63,694 nt of DNA from Paenalcaligenes niemegkensis. Its GTDB lineage: Bacteria; Pseudomonadota; Gammaproteobacteria; Burkholderiales; Burkholderiaceae_B. A program made the position numbers and the translations under genes. The stretch is from positions 1 to 63,694 of the forward strand of contig NZ_JAKGCT010000007.1 of assembly GCF_022230885.1 (NCBI RefSeq), written 5' to 3'. Position 1 is the stretch's first letter. Each line of letters begins with the position of its first letter. The notes beneath the pieces are model-generated. The model saw nothing but the letters and a program-made list of their open reading frames with translations. It was not told the DNA's origin and did not search any database. Positions 34,025 through 43,668 of the stretch are shown here, piece by piece.

Positions 34025-34267
34025 CTATGAACCCCGTAGTTGGCGGCAGATCTCTTCGTAATTGAGGTGAGTGTGGCGGCATCCTCCGGGTGACTTTAAT
34101 GTGAGTGTAATGGCGTCATCATCAAGAGGTAGATATCCAACCCCACCCTCTAACTTAAAAGTATCGCCTGGTACGGCGCTAAGTATCGCCATAGCGTCTA
34201 CTTCTGAAAAGCTTTTAGTGAAAGAGTAAGGGAGGTCGGCTTGCTGCATGGATACAAACTTAGTCAT
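34025..34267 (-). CDS. Small hypothetical protein on minus strand
   Basis: 80 residues (MTKFVSMQQADLPYSFTKSF...). It stands alone against the late genes, so it has its own promoter and may be expressed in the lysogen. No family recognised. Confidence 0.45.
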   Translation of the reverse strand: MTKFVSMQQADLPYSFTKSFSEVDAMAILSAVPGDTFKLEGGVGYLPLDDDAITLTLKSPGGCRHTHLNYEEICRQLRGS

Positions 34268-34450
34268 GTTAAATCTGCGTGGTTAAAAGCCTATTTGGCT
34301 TATCGCTGCTTTTTTTGCATTTAAACGTATAGTGCTTGGCACCACGCTACCTCGCTCCAGGCCCACTGAACGGAATGGGCCGCGCTTTACGCGAAGCCTC
34401 TTCCGTTAAGCGGGCGGGCCTGTCGAATACGTGGTTGATATTGTGCGATC
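34268..34450. other. Short gap, nothing definite
   Basis: 183 bp between two minus-strand genes; should carry the promoter of the gene at 34025. GC-rich plus-strand frames across it have no ribosome site and are taken as shadows. Confidence 0.3.
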
Positions 34451-34804
34451 TTAGGCCTTTGGCGCAGATTCGACCGCCTGAAGTTCCTTATCCTCTTGCT
34501 CTTCAATATGGAGAATGCGTGACTCAAATCGAGCCACGACCTCCGCAAATATTTCTTCTTTTTGTCGGGTGCGATCGTTGGCGTTCCCTTTGGTGCCGGA
34601 CTTGCTGCCCACCTCTGAGCGGAGCGCTAATCTCTGGCGCCGAAAAAGATCGCGGTACTTATCCCGCAGCTTCCGACTGCGCTCAAGCTTAGTGCGAAGC
34701 TGCGGTTTGGTCAGCTTATTGATTTCGGTCGAGCTTCCGAAATCGTACAGCTCTAGTTCCTGGGCGGTAAGTAATTTCTTAACTTCGGTTCGTGCATGCG
34801 CCAT
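34451..34804 (-). CDS. Conserved protein, ARTEVKKLLT...RRQR type
   Basis: 117 residues from ATG 34804. AHARTEVKKLLTAQELELYD and LRTKLERSRKLRDKYRDLFR are conserved in a broad set of bacterial and prophage hypotheticals; basic and helical, possibly nucleic-acid binding. It diverges from the terminase gene. Confidence 0.65.
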   Translation of the reverse strand: MAHARTEVKKLLTAQELELYDFGSSTEINKLTKPQLRTKLERSRKLRDKYRDLFRRQRLALRSEVGSKSGTKGNANDRTRQKEEIFAEVVARFESRILHIEEQEDKELQAVESAPKA

Positions 34805-34908
34805 AGCGATCCTCATGTTGCAAAGTGAAAAGTACTCATTAATAAGAAGCTTACCTTCAAAGCTTCGGGCTGTAACTGTCTTAGGGCGGTTTTTATTGGA
34901 TAAAACAA

Positions 34909-35427
34909 ATGAAGCAACCTGACTGGGAGGCTATCGAACGTGCCTTTCGGGCGGGTAGCCTATCAATACGAGCCATAGCAGAGAAGCATGGCACTAAAGA
35001 GGGAACGGTACGGAGTAGAGCCAAGCGTAATGGCTGGCAGCGAGATCTTACTGAGCAAGTAAAAACTGCTACTAAGGCGAAGCTGTCACGCACGACTTCA
35101 CGCACTGACGTCACGCAGTCCACCGTGCGTGAAGATGCGCGAATAGTTGAGGACGCTTCAGACGAAGCTGCTGATGTTGTCTTAGCTCACCGCATCGTAT
35201 TGGCTCAATGGCGAGGCTTAGCAAACAAGCTTTGCCATGCTCTGGATGTCATGGAAGTACACGAAGACAACCATAACGAATTTGCGCGTTCCCTGAATGC
35301 TGGTGTAGATGCCCAGCTGAAGGTGATCAAGGGCGAGCGCCAGGCATACAACCTAGACACCGAGGAAGGCGACAAGACTGTCGAGACGCTTTCTTCAATG
35401 ATGGATGATTTATCGACTGAGGCTTAA
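34909..35427 (+). CDS. terS: Terminase small subunit
   Basis: 172 residues. N-terminal helix-turn-helix (WEAIERAFRAGSLSIRAIAE, KEGTVRSRAKRNGW) of the kind that recognises the packaging site, then a helical oligomerisation part. It directly precedes the large subunit by 2 nt. Confidence 0.85.
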   Translation: MKQPDWEAIERAFRAGSLSIRAIAEKHGTKEGTVRSRAKRNGWQRDLTEQVKTATKAKLSRTTSRTDVTQSTVREDARIVEDASDEAADVVLAHRIVLAQWRGLANKLCHALDVMEVHEDNHNEFARSLNAGVDAQLKVIKGERQAYNLDTEEGDKTVETLSSMMDDLSTEA

Positions 35428-35429
35428 AT

Positions 35430-36917
35430 ATGAAACCGGAGCATTTGAAGAAGCTTCGGGATAAGCACTGGCGATTAAACAATCTCTACTTCATTACGAA
35501 TAAGCAGGGCAAGAAAGTCCGCTTTCGGATGACCGCCGAGCAGCTGGAGTATTTCAACGGCCTGCACACGCGAAATATCATCCTGAAGGCTCGTCAGCTC
35601 GGCTTTACGACTGAGCAGTGCATTATCCAGTTGGACGCTGCATTGTTCGAGTCAGCCAAGTGCGCCCTGATTGCTCACACCCTGAACGACGCCAAACGCT
35701 TGTTTAGGGAGAAGGTCAAATATGCTTATGACAACCTGCCTGCTGAGATTAGGTTGGCCAACCCAGCGAGTAATGACTCAGCTGGTGAGTTGGTGTTTGC
35801 AAAAGGCGGCTCGATCTACGTCAGCACATCCTTTCGTGGCGGTACGCTTCGATACTTACACGTTTCGGAGTTCGGTAAGATTTGCGCGAAGTTTCCGCAC
35901 AAGGCTCGAGAGATCGTTACGGGTGCGTTTGAGGCGGTCGCAACAGATTGCTTTGTCACGATTGAATCAACGGCAGAGGGCCGAGCTGGGTACTTCTTTG
36001 ATTACTCCCAGGCGGCCGAAAAACAGGCAGCGTCAAAACAGCCATTAGGGCCGTTGGACTGGAAGTTCTTTTTCTTCTCGTGGTGGAAGAATCCCGAGTA
36101 CAGCCTTGAGCCTGTCGCGACATTACCCACGCGCCTAGTTGATTACTTTAACGAGCTTGAGGGCAAGCACGGCGTAATGCTAACGGAGGGTCAAAAGGCC
36201 TGGTACCACGCCAAAGAGAACACGCTCGGTGACGATATGAAGCGGGAATACCCGTCGATACCGTCAGAGGCGTTTCAGCAGTCAGTGGAAGGCGCTTACT
36301 ACGCCAAACAGTTCGCGAGGCTTTACGCCCAGCAACGCATTGCCGAGTTGCCCGACAACAGCCACCAGCCCGTACATACGTTCTGGGACATTGGTGTTGG
36401 CGATTCGACGTCGATTTGGTTCGTGCGTTTTATTGGTGAGCAGTATCACGTCATTGATTACTACGAGAACTCCGGCGAGGGCTTGCGTCATTACATGAAG
36501 GTGCTGAAAGACCGTGGCTACACCTATGGTGACCACTGGGGGCCGCATGACATTGATAACCGTGAGTTTGGTAGCGATGGCAAGACTCGTCGAGAACTGG
36601 CTCGTGAGGGCTATGAGATCGACGGGGAAAAATACAGTATTCGATTCAAAGTAGTGCCGAAGCTCGGCGTCGATGATGGGATTGACCAGGCGCGGGAAAT
36701 TCTGCCGCACTGCGCGTTTAACCAGTCCACGTGCGAAGAAGGCATTAAGTGCCTAGAAAACTATCGCAAAGAATGGGACGACAAACGCGGCTGCTGGAAA
36801 GATAAGCCACTACATGATTGGTCCAGCCACGGCGCTGACGCATTTAGATATTTCGCTGTGGCCATGGGTCGCAGAAAACGTACAGGCGGGGTCCGCCGAA
36901 TTGGGGGCTTAGCCTGA
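35430..36917 (+). CDS. terL: Terminase large subunit
   Basis: 495 residues. ATPase part: LKARQLGFTT (about 51-60) is the Walker A-like loop of phage terminases, with Walker B-like and coupling motifs (VTIESTAEG, about 172-180). Nuclease part: HTFWDIGVGDSTSIWF is the first RNase-H-like Asp strand and HDWSSHGADAFRY the last. It pumps DNA into proheads and cuts concatemers. Confidence 0.92.
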   Translation: MKPEHLKKLRDKHWRLNNLYFITNKQGKKVRFRMTAEQLEYFNGLHTRNIILKARQLGFTTEQCIIQLDAALFESAKCALIAHTLNDAKRLFREKVKYAYDNLPAEIRLANPASNDSAGELVFAKGGSIYVSTSFRGGTLRYLHVSEFGKICAKFPHKAREIVTGAFEAVATDCFVTIESTAEGRAGYFFDYSQAAEKQAASKQPLGPLDWKFFFFSWWKNPEYSLEPVATLPTRLVDYFNELEGKHGVMLTEGQKAWYHAKENTLGDDMKREYPSIPSEAFQQSVEGAYYAKQFARLYAQQRIAELPDNSHQPVHTFWDIGVGDSTSIWFVRFIGEQYHVIDYYENSGEGLRHYMKVLKDRGYTYGDHWGPHDIDNREFGSDGKTRRELAREGYEIDGEKYSIRFKVVPKLGVDDGIDQAREILPHCAFNQSTCEEGIKCLENYRKEWDDKRGCWKDKPLHDWSSHGADAFRYFAVAMGRRKRTGGVRRIGGLA

Positions 36918-38287
36918 TGTCAGTAACCAGCACAAATCCAGGCTACGACGCGCACTGCGCTGAGTGGCAAATGATGGATGATGCTCTTGGGGGCGAAGAG
37001 GCCATTAAGAGCAACACGAAGTACTTGCCTAAGCCGTCCGGTATGGTCGAGGCCGAAAAGCAGGACAGCAGCAATCGATATCTATACGAGAGCTACCGAG
37101 ACCGCGCTCAGTACGAGCACTGGGTACGCGACAGTTTGCGTTCAATGATGGGCATGGTGTCGCGTCTGCAGCCTGAAATCGAATTGCCTGAGGGCATGAA
37201 AGGCATGCTTGATAACGCGACGAGTGACGGCTTCGGCTTGAAGCAGTTGTTTTTCCGTATGGTGCGCCAGGCTGTATCCCATGGCCGTGTGCCTGTGGTC
37301 GTGAACATGGATGAGGATGGGCTGCCGTATTTCTCGACGTACAAGACGACGAATGCCATCAACTGGAAAACCGAGAACGTGGGTGGGCGGCAGGATCTGA
37401 CTCTGGCTGTCTTTCGTGAATTCCGTGAGAAGGATCCTGACAACGAGTATTCGCACGAAACCATCCAAGTCTATCGCGTCTACAAGCTGATTGATGGCGT
37501 GTGTCATAGCGGCGTGCTAGATGAAAAGGGCGTCGTCGTTGATGAGTTTAAGGCCTTGGGTACTAGCGACGCAGGCGGTCAATTACTGAAGGGGTTGGAT
37601 TATCTGCCGGTGATCTATTGCGGTTCGACTGACAATAGCCCAGACGTGGACGAGGTCCCTCTGCTTACGATGGCCAGGGCAGCGATCAAATCATACCAGC
37701 TAAGCGCTGACTACTTTACCAGCCTGCATTACACCAGTCACCCGCAACCTTGGGTCTCGGGCATGGAGGACGACAAAGGCTTATCGGTGACAGGGCCATC
37801 GGCAGCGTGGGATTTGGGCGAGCGTGGATCATGCGGTTATCTTGAGTTTCAAGGGGCCGGCATCGAGGCCGTACGCACTGCCATGCAGGATCAGAAGGGC
37901 GCTGCGCTTGAGGCGGGCGCAAAAGTCATGGACGTGTCGGGCATTGAGTCCGGCGAAGCACGCAAGGCACGGCAGGATGACCAGCATGCCACGCTGCACA
38001 GCATCGTTATCACGGTAGCAGAGGCCATCGAGCAGGGGCTGCGCTATGCCGCTGAATGGGCTGGATATAAGCCAGAGCACGTGACGTTTTCCGTGCAGCC
38101 TGAATTCTCTGTGCCTGGCGTGGATCCTCAGGTGGCTACGCAACTGCTACAAGCGGCAATGGCGGGCAAGATCAGCAACGACACCTACTGGCATTACATC
38201 ACCACTGGCAAATTCCCAGAGCATGATTACGATTTCGAGGCGCTAAGGATTGAAAACCCCGGCGGCATAATCGATGAGCAAGAATGA
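36917..38287 (+). CDS. Portal protein (DUF4055)
   Basis: 456 residues; follows terL by a shared base. RYLYESYRDRAQYEHWVRDS, GFGLKQLFFRMVRQAVSHGR and WKTENVGGRQDLTLAVFREF fit DUF4055 portal proteins. It forms the dodecameric vertex for DNA entry and tail attachment. Overlaps the head morphogenesis gene by 14 nt. Confidence 0.88.
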   Translation: MSVTSTNPGYDAHCAEWQMMDDALGGEEAIKSNTKYLPKPSGMVEAEKQDSSNRYLYESYRDRAQYEHWVRDSLRSMMGMVSRLQPEIELPEGMKGMLDNATSDGFGLKQLFFRMVRQAVSHGRVPVVVNMDEDGLPYFSTYKTTNAINWKTENVGGRQDLTLAVFREFREKDPDNEYSHETIQVYRVYKLIDGVCHSGVLDEKGVVVDEFKALGTSDAGGQLLKGLDYLPVIYCGSTDNSPDVDEVPLLTMARAAIKSYQLSADYFTSLHYTSHPQPWVSGMEDDKGLSVTGPSAAWDLGERGSCGYLEFQGAGIEAVRTAMQDQKGAALEAGAKVMDVSGIESGEARKARQDDQHATLHSIVITVAEAIEQGLRYAAEWAGYKPEHVTFSVQPEFSVPGVDPQVATQLLQAAMAGKISNDTYWHYITTGKFPEHDYDFEALRIENPGGIIDEQE

Positions 38288-39452
38288 CGACCTGCGAGCA
38301 GCGCAACGTGCTATTGTCGCCGCGCTGTCTCAACATGCAGCACTGAGCTATCGGGCGTCGTCTGCCGTAGTTAATCGGCTGCATGAGCATATCGATCTGT
38401 TAGCTAAGGAGCTAACGGCTAGTTTGGCTGATCGCCTCGACAGTCTGACGCAAGCTGAGATGCAGGCGTTTCTATCCGGCAAGTACACGACGGCTAAGCT
38501 CAAGGCGATGCGTGCCGAGATTGACGGCTGGGGAGTGACGCTGAATCAGGCGATTAATTCTGAGTGGGATAAATCAGCGCTATCGCTGGCTGGTTATGAG
38601 GCAGCCTATATGGGCGAGGTGATGCATAAGGCGCTTGATGGTCTGCCCAAGCCAAAACCCAAACCCAAACCAGAAACCATGCTCCGAAATGCAATGCAAG
38701 CTCCGCTGATGGGGCAGTTTGTAGAGGATATGCTGTCGGGTATCGCACCAGACCAGACGGCGAGAATCTACGCCAGCCTTCGCCAGGGAATCGCGGCAGG
38801 GCAATCGAACAGCCAAATCATCCGAGCCTTGCGTGGTACCCCTGACCTGCGCTACCAAGATGGGCTGATGCAAGCAGCCAAGCGTGACGTCGAGCGAGTG
38901 GTACGCACCGCGCGTAATCACATTGCGAACGTGGCCTACGACAATACCTATGAAGCGCTTGGGGTTGAGTACGTGGTTCGTGTGGCCGCGCTTGAGGGAC
39001 GCACATGCGTGGCCTGTGCCGGACTGGACGGAAAGATATACAAACGAACAGATCCAAAGCCTGCAGCTACCCTCCATCCGAACTGCAGATGTCAGTATGC
39101 GCCGGCGCTGGAGGGTGAGCTGATCGGCAATCGGCCTTTTGTGAAAGCGATGAAAGTGCGTGGCAGGGATGGAGTGAGCAAGTACCGATCCATAGGGGGT
39201 ATGACCAAGAGTCAACGCGAGAAAGCTGGCCTTAAGATTGGGCAAACCAAAGCAAGCACGTCGTACTCATCGTGGTTTGCCAATCAGGACGCAGCGTACC
39301 AGCGCGAATGGTTAGGCCCAACCCGCCATAAGCTATATAAGCAGGGAAAGATGCCTATTGAAAGATTCTCAGACCCACTGGGGAAGCGCTACACTATTGA
39401 TCAACTGCATCAAAGGGATGTAGAAACATTCAAGGCTATATTTGGCGACTAA
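38274..39452 (+). CDS. Head morphogenesis protein (SPP1 gp7 / Mu F-like)
   Basis: 392 residues. The C-terminal part has the gp7/F signature GRTCVACAGLDGKIYK, then HPNCRCQYAPAL, with paired Cys. N-terminal part is helical with a Lys-Pro repeat linker (PKPKPKPKPE). A minor head protein present in few copies, needed for prohead maturation. Confidence 0.85.
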   Translation: MSKNDDLRAAQRAIVAALSQHAALSYRASSAVVNRLHEHIDLLAKELTASLADRLDSLTQAEMQAFLSGKYTTAKLKAMRAEIDGWGVTLNQAINSEWDKSALSLAGYEAAYMGEVMHKALDGLPKPKPKPKPETMLRNAMQAPLMGQFVEDMLSGIAPDQTARIYASLRQGIAAGQSNSQIIRALRGTPDLRYQDGLMQAAKRDVERVVRTARNHIANVAYDNTYEALGVEYVVRVAALEGRTCVACAGLDGKIYKRTDPKPAATLHPNCRCQYAPALEGELIGNRPFVKAMKVRGRDGVSKYRSIGGMTKSQREKAGLKIGQTKASTSYSSWFANQDAAYQREWLGPTRHKLYKQGKMPIERFSDPLGKRYTIDQLHQRDVETFKAIFGD

Positions 39453-39591
39453 ACCTGAACCCTGCGACGTATTCTTTTTAGAATGGTGGACACTTCGAAT
39501 CGTTGAACAATATCCGATTCACGAAGTACCGCAGGCGTGGCTGATGATGCAACTTTCAATCACCGCACAAGAGAAACTAAACCCTTACTAG
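39442..39591 (+). CDS. Small phage protein overlapping gp7
   Basis: 49 residues from TTG 39442, overlapping the end of the previous gene by 11 nt. LEWWTLRIVEQYPIHEVPQA and ITAQEKLNPY resemble small phage proteins placed after head genes (DUF6889-like, from memory). Followed by a terminator. The start codon is uncertain. Confidence 0.5.
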   Translation: MATKPEPCDVFFLEWWTLRIVEQYPIHEVPQAWLMMQLSITAQEKLNPY

Positions 39592-39618
39592 ACCCGCTTC
39601 GGCGGGTTTCTTCATTTA
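39592..39618 (+). terminator. Terminator between head genes
   Basis: ACCCGC-TTCG-GCGGGT followed by TTCTTCATTT, directly after the small gene. It may attenuate early transcription and be ignored by Q-modified polymerase. Confidence 0.65.
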
Positions 39619-39732
39619 CGGCCTCGGCTTAACCGCTGGGGCCTTTTCGATTCTGCTGGTCGGCGAGATGCCTACCAGCATTTTTATTGCCCCGAGATGG
39701 GGCGCAACACACTCAAACGAGAGGTTTGAAAA

Positions 39733-40506
39733 ATGGCTTTGCAATTCACTGTTGATTCGCTGGAATCTCTTGATGAAGATGTTCGCGACCTGTATGTGGA
39801 GGAAAACGGGAAGTTTCGCCTCAATATTGACGGGTACGAAGACCCCACTGGTTTGAAAACCGCACTGCAAAAGGAGCGGGATGCTTCCAAAGAGGCAAAG
39901 CGGAAACTTGGTGAGGCAGACGACTTCAAGGCGCAGTTCGAAGGCTTGGATATCGATGCACTCAAGGCGCTGGCAGCCAAGGCCTCCACGGACGAAGAGA
40001 CTCGCCTGCTGGCCGAGGGGAAGCTGGACGAAGTGGTCACAAAGCGTACTGAGCGTCTCCGGACTGACCTGGAGCGGCAGGTTGCTGATGCAAATGGTCG
40101 CGCCGAGAAGGCAGAGACTTTTGCGAACCGCTTCCGAGACAAGGTGCTGTCGGATTCGATTCGCGCTGCTGCCGCAAAAGCAGGGGCTTTATCTGAAGCT
40201 GCGGAGGACATTATTCTGCGCGCAAAAGGGGCGTTCAAGCTTGACGAAAACGGCGAGCCAGTGGCTTACGACGGTGAGGAGGTGATTTACGGCAAGGATG
40301 GTAAGACACCGCTTTCGCCGTTGGAGTGGGCTGAGTCTCTACGCGAATCTGCTCCGCATCTGTGGCCACGGCCTCAAGGCGCTGGGCAGACTGGCGACAA
40401 GCAGGGTCGGTCTACCGGAAAGAAACGAAGCGAAATGTCCGCTGCAGAAGTGGCGGCTTTCACCAATGAACATGGGCGCGATGCCTATCTCAGATTACCT
40501 AAATAA
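39733..40506 (+). CDS. Scaffolding protein
   Basis: 257 residues, acidic and mostly coiled coil (about 50-160: KERDASKEAKRKLGEADDFK...), ending with a short basic helical segment. Placed right before the major capsid gene, the standard scaffold position. It directs capsid assembly and is removed afterwards. Confidence 0.8.
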   Translation: MALQFTVDSLESLDEDVRDLYVEENGKFRLNIDGYEDPTGLKTALQKERDASKEAKRKLGEADDFKAQFEGLDIDALKALAAKASTDEETRLLAEGKLDEVVTKRTERLRTDLERQVADANGRAEKAETFANRFRDKVLSDSIRAAAAKAGALSEAAEDIILRAKGAFKLDENGEPVAYDGEEVIYGKDGKTPLSPLEWAESLRESAPHLWPRPQGAGQTGDKQGRSTGKKRSEMSAAEVAAFTNEHGRDAYLRLPK

Positions 40507-40517
40507 AGGAGAGCCGC

Positions 40518-41477
40518 ATGGCTACTACTGTCAACTCTGATCTGGTCATTTACAACGACCTAGCTCAGACCGCGTACCTGGAACGGCTCCAGGACGTGCT
40601 GGATGTTTTTAATGCGTCGTCTGGCGGCGCAATTTTGCTGCGTAACGAACTGATCGAGGGCGACCTGCGTAAGCGGGCCTTCTACAAAATCGGCGGAAGT
40701 CTCGCACACCGTGATGTCAACTCTACCAGTGGGGTATCGGGCACCAAAATCGGGGCTGACGAGGCGGTGGGCGTCAAGACCCCTTGGAAGTATGGTCCAT
40801 ACGAGAGCACCGACGAGGCATTCAAGCGCCGCGCACGCAGCCCGGAGGAGTTTTCCATGCTGGTGGGCCAGGACTTGGCCGATGCGATGATGGACTACTA
40901 CATTCAGACCGCGTTTGCTTCGCTCGGTGCGGCTATTGGAGCGAATGCAGGCATGGTCGCCACTGGATCGTTTGCCACTGATCACAAGAAGGTGCTCACA
41001 AAGGGTATGCGCAAGTTTGGCGACCGATTCAACCGTATCGCCCTTTTTGCCATGGACTCTGCCTCGTACTTCGATCTGGTGGATGACGCTATCGACGAGA
41101 AGATATTCGAAGAAGCTGGTGTGGTGGTCTACGGCGGCAGTCCAGGCACCATGGGCAAGCCCGTGCTGGTGTCCGATAAGGTGACTGCTGATACGATCTT
41201 CGGTCTACAGGCTGGCGCGGTCACTCTTACCGAGTCGCAGGCGCCAGGCTTCCGTTCGTACCACATTGACGACCAGGAGAACTTAGCCACGGGAATCCGC
41301 GCGGAAGGCACCTTCAACGTGGACATCATGGGCTACAGCTGGAAGGATACAGCTGGTGTAAATCCCAACGTCGCTGCGCTAGGTGCCGGTGCGAACTGGC
41401 GCAAGCATGCCACTAGCGATAAGGCTACCGCTGGCGTGTTGATTGACCTTACCCCTGAAAGCGACGAGGGCGAGTAA
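40518..41477 (+). CDS. Major capsid protein
   Basis: 319 residues, strong AAAGGAGAG site. An N-terminal ATTVNSDLVIYNDLAQTAYL and the order scaffold-capsid-connectors identify it; motifs such as GTMGKPVLVSDKV are found in this coat-protein group, likely of HK97-related fold. Most abundant virion protein. Confidence 0.85.
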   Translation: MATTVNSDLVIYNDLAQTAYLERLQDVLDVFNASSGGAILLRNELIEGDLRKRAFYKIGGSLAHRDVNSTSGVSGTKIGADEAVGVKTPWKYGPYESTDEAFKRRARSPEEFSMLVGQDLADAMMDYYIQTAFASLGAAIGANAGMVATGSFATDHKKVLTKGMRKFGDRFNRIALFAMDSASYFDLVDDAIDEKIFEEAGVVVYGGSPGTMGKPVLVSDKVTADTIFGLQAGAVTLTESQAPGFRSYHIDDQENLATGIRAEGTFNVDIMGYSWKDTAGVNPNVAALGAGANWRKHATSDKATAGVLIDLTPESDEGE

Positions 41478-41528
41478 TAAGGATGGGCGGGGTGAAAGCC
41501 TCGCCCTTTCCAACATCTAGGAGATGTC

Positions 41529-41879
41529 ATGAAACTGGTCTATACCACCAAGGCAGCTGAGATAAAGAAAGGTTACGCGCATCGCAATCCAATTTATTTC
41601 GAACGAGCGGAGCCTGATGCTGAGCATGTGACGATTGTTGGAAACTGGCCCGATGTCATAGCCGCTTATGAGAAAGCGGGCATCGAGGTGAGTCGTGATA
41701 CGGCTGTGGCCACGCAAGCTGAAGACAAGGGCAAGTCTAAAGGGCTAACGGTGGCCGAAATTAAGGAAGAGCTGGCCGTAAAAGGCATCGAGATCCCCGA
41801 GGGCGTGACTAAGAAAGCGGATCTTCAGGCGCTGCTTGATGCGGTTGACGGCCCAGACCTAGGCGAAGGCGAGCAATGA
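41529..41879 (+). CDS. Head protein with C-terminal HeH/SAP-like domain
   Basis: 116 residues. The C-terminal 40 (LTVAEIKEELAVKGIEIPEG, KKADLQALLDAV) form a helix-extended-loop-helix domain, found in phage head decoration or fibre proteins next to the capsid gene. Role inferred. Confidence 0.6.
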   Translation: MKLVYTTKAAEIKKGYAHRNPIYFERAEPDAEHVTIVGNWPDVIAAYEKAGIEVSRDTAVATQAEDKGKSKGLTVAEIKEELAVKGIEIPEGVTKKADLQALLDAVDGPDLGEGEQ

Positions 41880-42247
41880 ACTACATCACCGTAGCGGACG
41901 TCGATGCCATCCTCGGTGCTAATTGGGCTGGCAATGGCGAGCCGGCTCGCGCGGTGATGATGGCCAACACGTGGCTCAATCAGAAAATCAAACGAACTGT
42001 GCCGGTGCCCACGCCTGATGCGGTAAAGCAGGCTGGCGCAGAGGTGGCTAAGGACGCTGCAGCTGGCCTCATCTATCGCGCCAAGGAAACGGGCGTAACG
42101 AGCAAGTCGGTCAAGGCTGACACGGTATCAAGCAGCAAAACGTTTAGTGCATCGGCCACAACTTATACGGCAGGTGAGACGTTCGCGCTGGCTCTGCTCA
42201 AGCCGTGGCTTGGTGGTGCCAGCGTAATGATGCTGAAAAGGATTTGA
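41876..42247 (+). CDS. Head-tail connector (DnaT-like)
   Basis: 123 residues; MNYITVADVDAILGANWAGN and AVMMANTWLNQKIKR are typical of the phage head-completion group often named DnaT-like. Overlaps the gene before by 4 nt. Confidence 0.7.
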   Translation: MNYITVADVDAILGANWAGNGEPARAVMMANTWLNQKIKRTVPVPTPDAVKQAGAEVAKDAAAGLIYRAKETGVTSKSVKADTVSSSKTFSASATTYTAGETFALALLKPWLGGASVMMLKRI

Positions 42248-42248
42248 A

Positions 42249-42425
42249 ATGGAACAAAAGCAAGGCGAAGAGCTGGGAATCAGCGACAACAATCTATTCG
42301 AATACGAAAGTGCGATTGGCTTGGTTGCTGAAGCCGCCAAGGGGGCCGATGGGTTGACGCTGCTGATTCTCCAGGCACACCTAGAGAACTTATGCAATGC
42401 ACATCTGAAAGCGCTGAGGGGCTGA
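42249..42425 (+). CDS. Small head-tail region protein
   Basis: 58 residues (MEQKQGEELGISDNNLFEYE...), helical and acidic. It is packed 1 nt after the connector and 1 nt before the next gene, so it is surely part of the operon. Function unknown. Confidence 0.6.
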   Translation: MEQKQGEELGISDNNLFEYESAIGLVAEAAKGADGLTLLILQAHLENLCNAHLKALRG

Positions 42426-42426
42426 T

Positions 42427-42783
42427 ATGGGACTACGCGACGACCTAACCGCCGACATTGCCGAGGCGTTTGATACCGATCTAGCCGATGCCGTGACTTC
42501 ATTTGCCGGTACTCGGGTAATCGGGCTGGGGCCTCGCGATCCCGTAACCGAAACTCGGCCGGAAATTACCGAAACCTACACAGGACGCGGTGTATTTGGC
42601 AGCTTTGAGATTAACGTCGTTGATGGCGTGGATATCCTGCGTACAGATACCAAGGTTACGGCGCTACAGGCTGAAGTTACTGACACGCCCAAGATTGACG
42701 ACACAATCAATGGCATGAAGGTCATCAGCGTGGGGGCTGATCCTGCCAAGGCCACGCATTCAATTCAGTTGAGGAAAGTGTGA
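42427..42783 (+). CDS. Head closure protein
   Basis: 118 residues. The pattern GRGVFGSFEINVVDGVDILR... VGADPAKATHSIQLRKV, beta-rich, fits phage head-closure (gp16/HK97 gp7-like neck) proteins; assigned largely by order between connector and gp10-like protein. Confidence 0.65.
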   Translation: MGLRDDLTADIAEAFDTDLADAVTSFAGTRVIGLGPRDPVTETRPEITETYTGRGVFGSFEINVVDGVDILRTDTKVTALQAEVTDTPKIDDTINGMKVISVGADPAKATHSIQLRKV

Positions 42784-43172
42784 TGGCTAAAGGATGGAGC
42801 AAGTCACCGGTTGCGTTTATCAAAGTCGTTGAAAGCGACCTTGTCGATAAGCGCAAGGAAATCACCGCGACGGCGCTGCAGGCGGTAGTATCTGGCTCCC
42901 CGGTTGACACTGGCGCGTACAAGGCCAATCACCGCGTAACGCTGGATGGCGTTGATCTGGGCTATGACCTTGATGCGAAAGACCCTAGCGGCAGCCAGGC
43001 GCTTGCTGATGGCGAGGCTGTCATTGGGCAGATTGATACGCCTTTCGGCGAGTCGGTGATACAGAACAACCTCCCTTACTCGGAGACCTTGGAGTTGGGT
43101 CATTCGCAGCAAGCCCCGCAAGGGACCTACGGTCCAGCCTTCGTAGCCGTTCAGGAAAAATATACGAAATGA
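42783..43172 (+). CDS. HK97 gp10-like tail component
   Basis: 129 residues. SPVDTGAYKANHRVTLD is the hallmark P.DTG.. segment of gp10-like neck/tail completion proteins; PYSETLELGHSQQAP follows as usual. Start ATG overlaps the previous TGA. Confidence 0.78.
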   Translation: MAKGWSKSPVAFIKVVESDLVDKRKEITATALQAVVSGSPVDTGAYKANHRVTLDGVDLGYDLDAKDPSGSQALADGEAVIGQIDTPFGESVIQNNLPYSETLELGHSQQAPQGTYGPAFVAVQEKYTK

Positions 43173-43561
43173 CCTACGAAGAAATTCGCATCGCCATAGA
43201 GTCCCGCATGGCCACGTTTACCGGTATTGATCAGCTTCATGTCGACTACCCGAATGACGTGCGCTTCACTCCGCCCGAAAAAGGCGAGTGGTGCAGGCTC
43301 AATATCCAGCATGCGCCAGCGCTCATGGCTGGCATGGCTGATAAGCCTTACACGCGTAAGCCCGGGCAGGTCGTGATCCAGTGTTTTTCTCGCATACATA
43401 GTGGTACCGGAGCACTTAATAGGCTTGCCGATGCATTAGAAGAGCATTTTGCCTACTGGTCATTGGGCGATCTTGAGTGCATGGAGGCGTCGCAGGCGGT
43501 AGTTGGCGAGGCGAACGCGTTTTATCAAATTAACGTCAATATCCGCTTTCGAGCGGGATAG
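43169..43561 (+). CDS. Tail terminator (DUF4128)
   Basis: 130 residues; MTYEEIRIAIESRMATFTG and FTPPEKGEWCRLNIQH match DUF4128, the lambda U-like tail terminator that caps the tube and joins it to the head. Overlaps the gp10-like gene by ATGA. Confidence 0.75.
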   Translation: MTYEEIRIAIESRMATFTGIDQLHVDYPNDVRFTPPEKGEWCRLNIQHAPALMAGMADKPYTRKPGQVVIQCFSRIHSGTGALNRLADALEEHFAYWSLGDLECMEASQAVVGEANAFYQINVNIRFRAG

Positions 43562-43668
43562 CAGTTTCTTAGCACCTTTAAATCGGTAGGTTCCGAGCCT
43601 GTAAAAAGGTAGGCACTCCGCTTTGAGATTTTAAGGGCCGTCCTAATTGGGCGGCCTGAGGTGCAAAT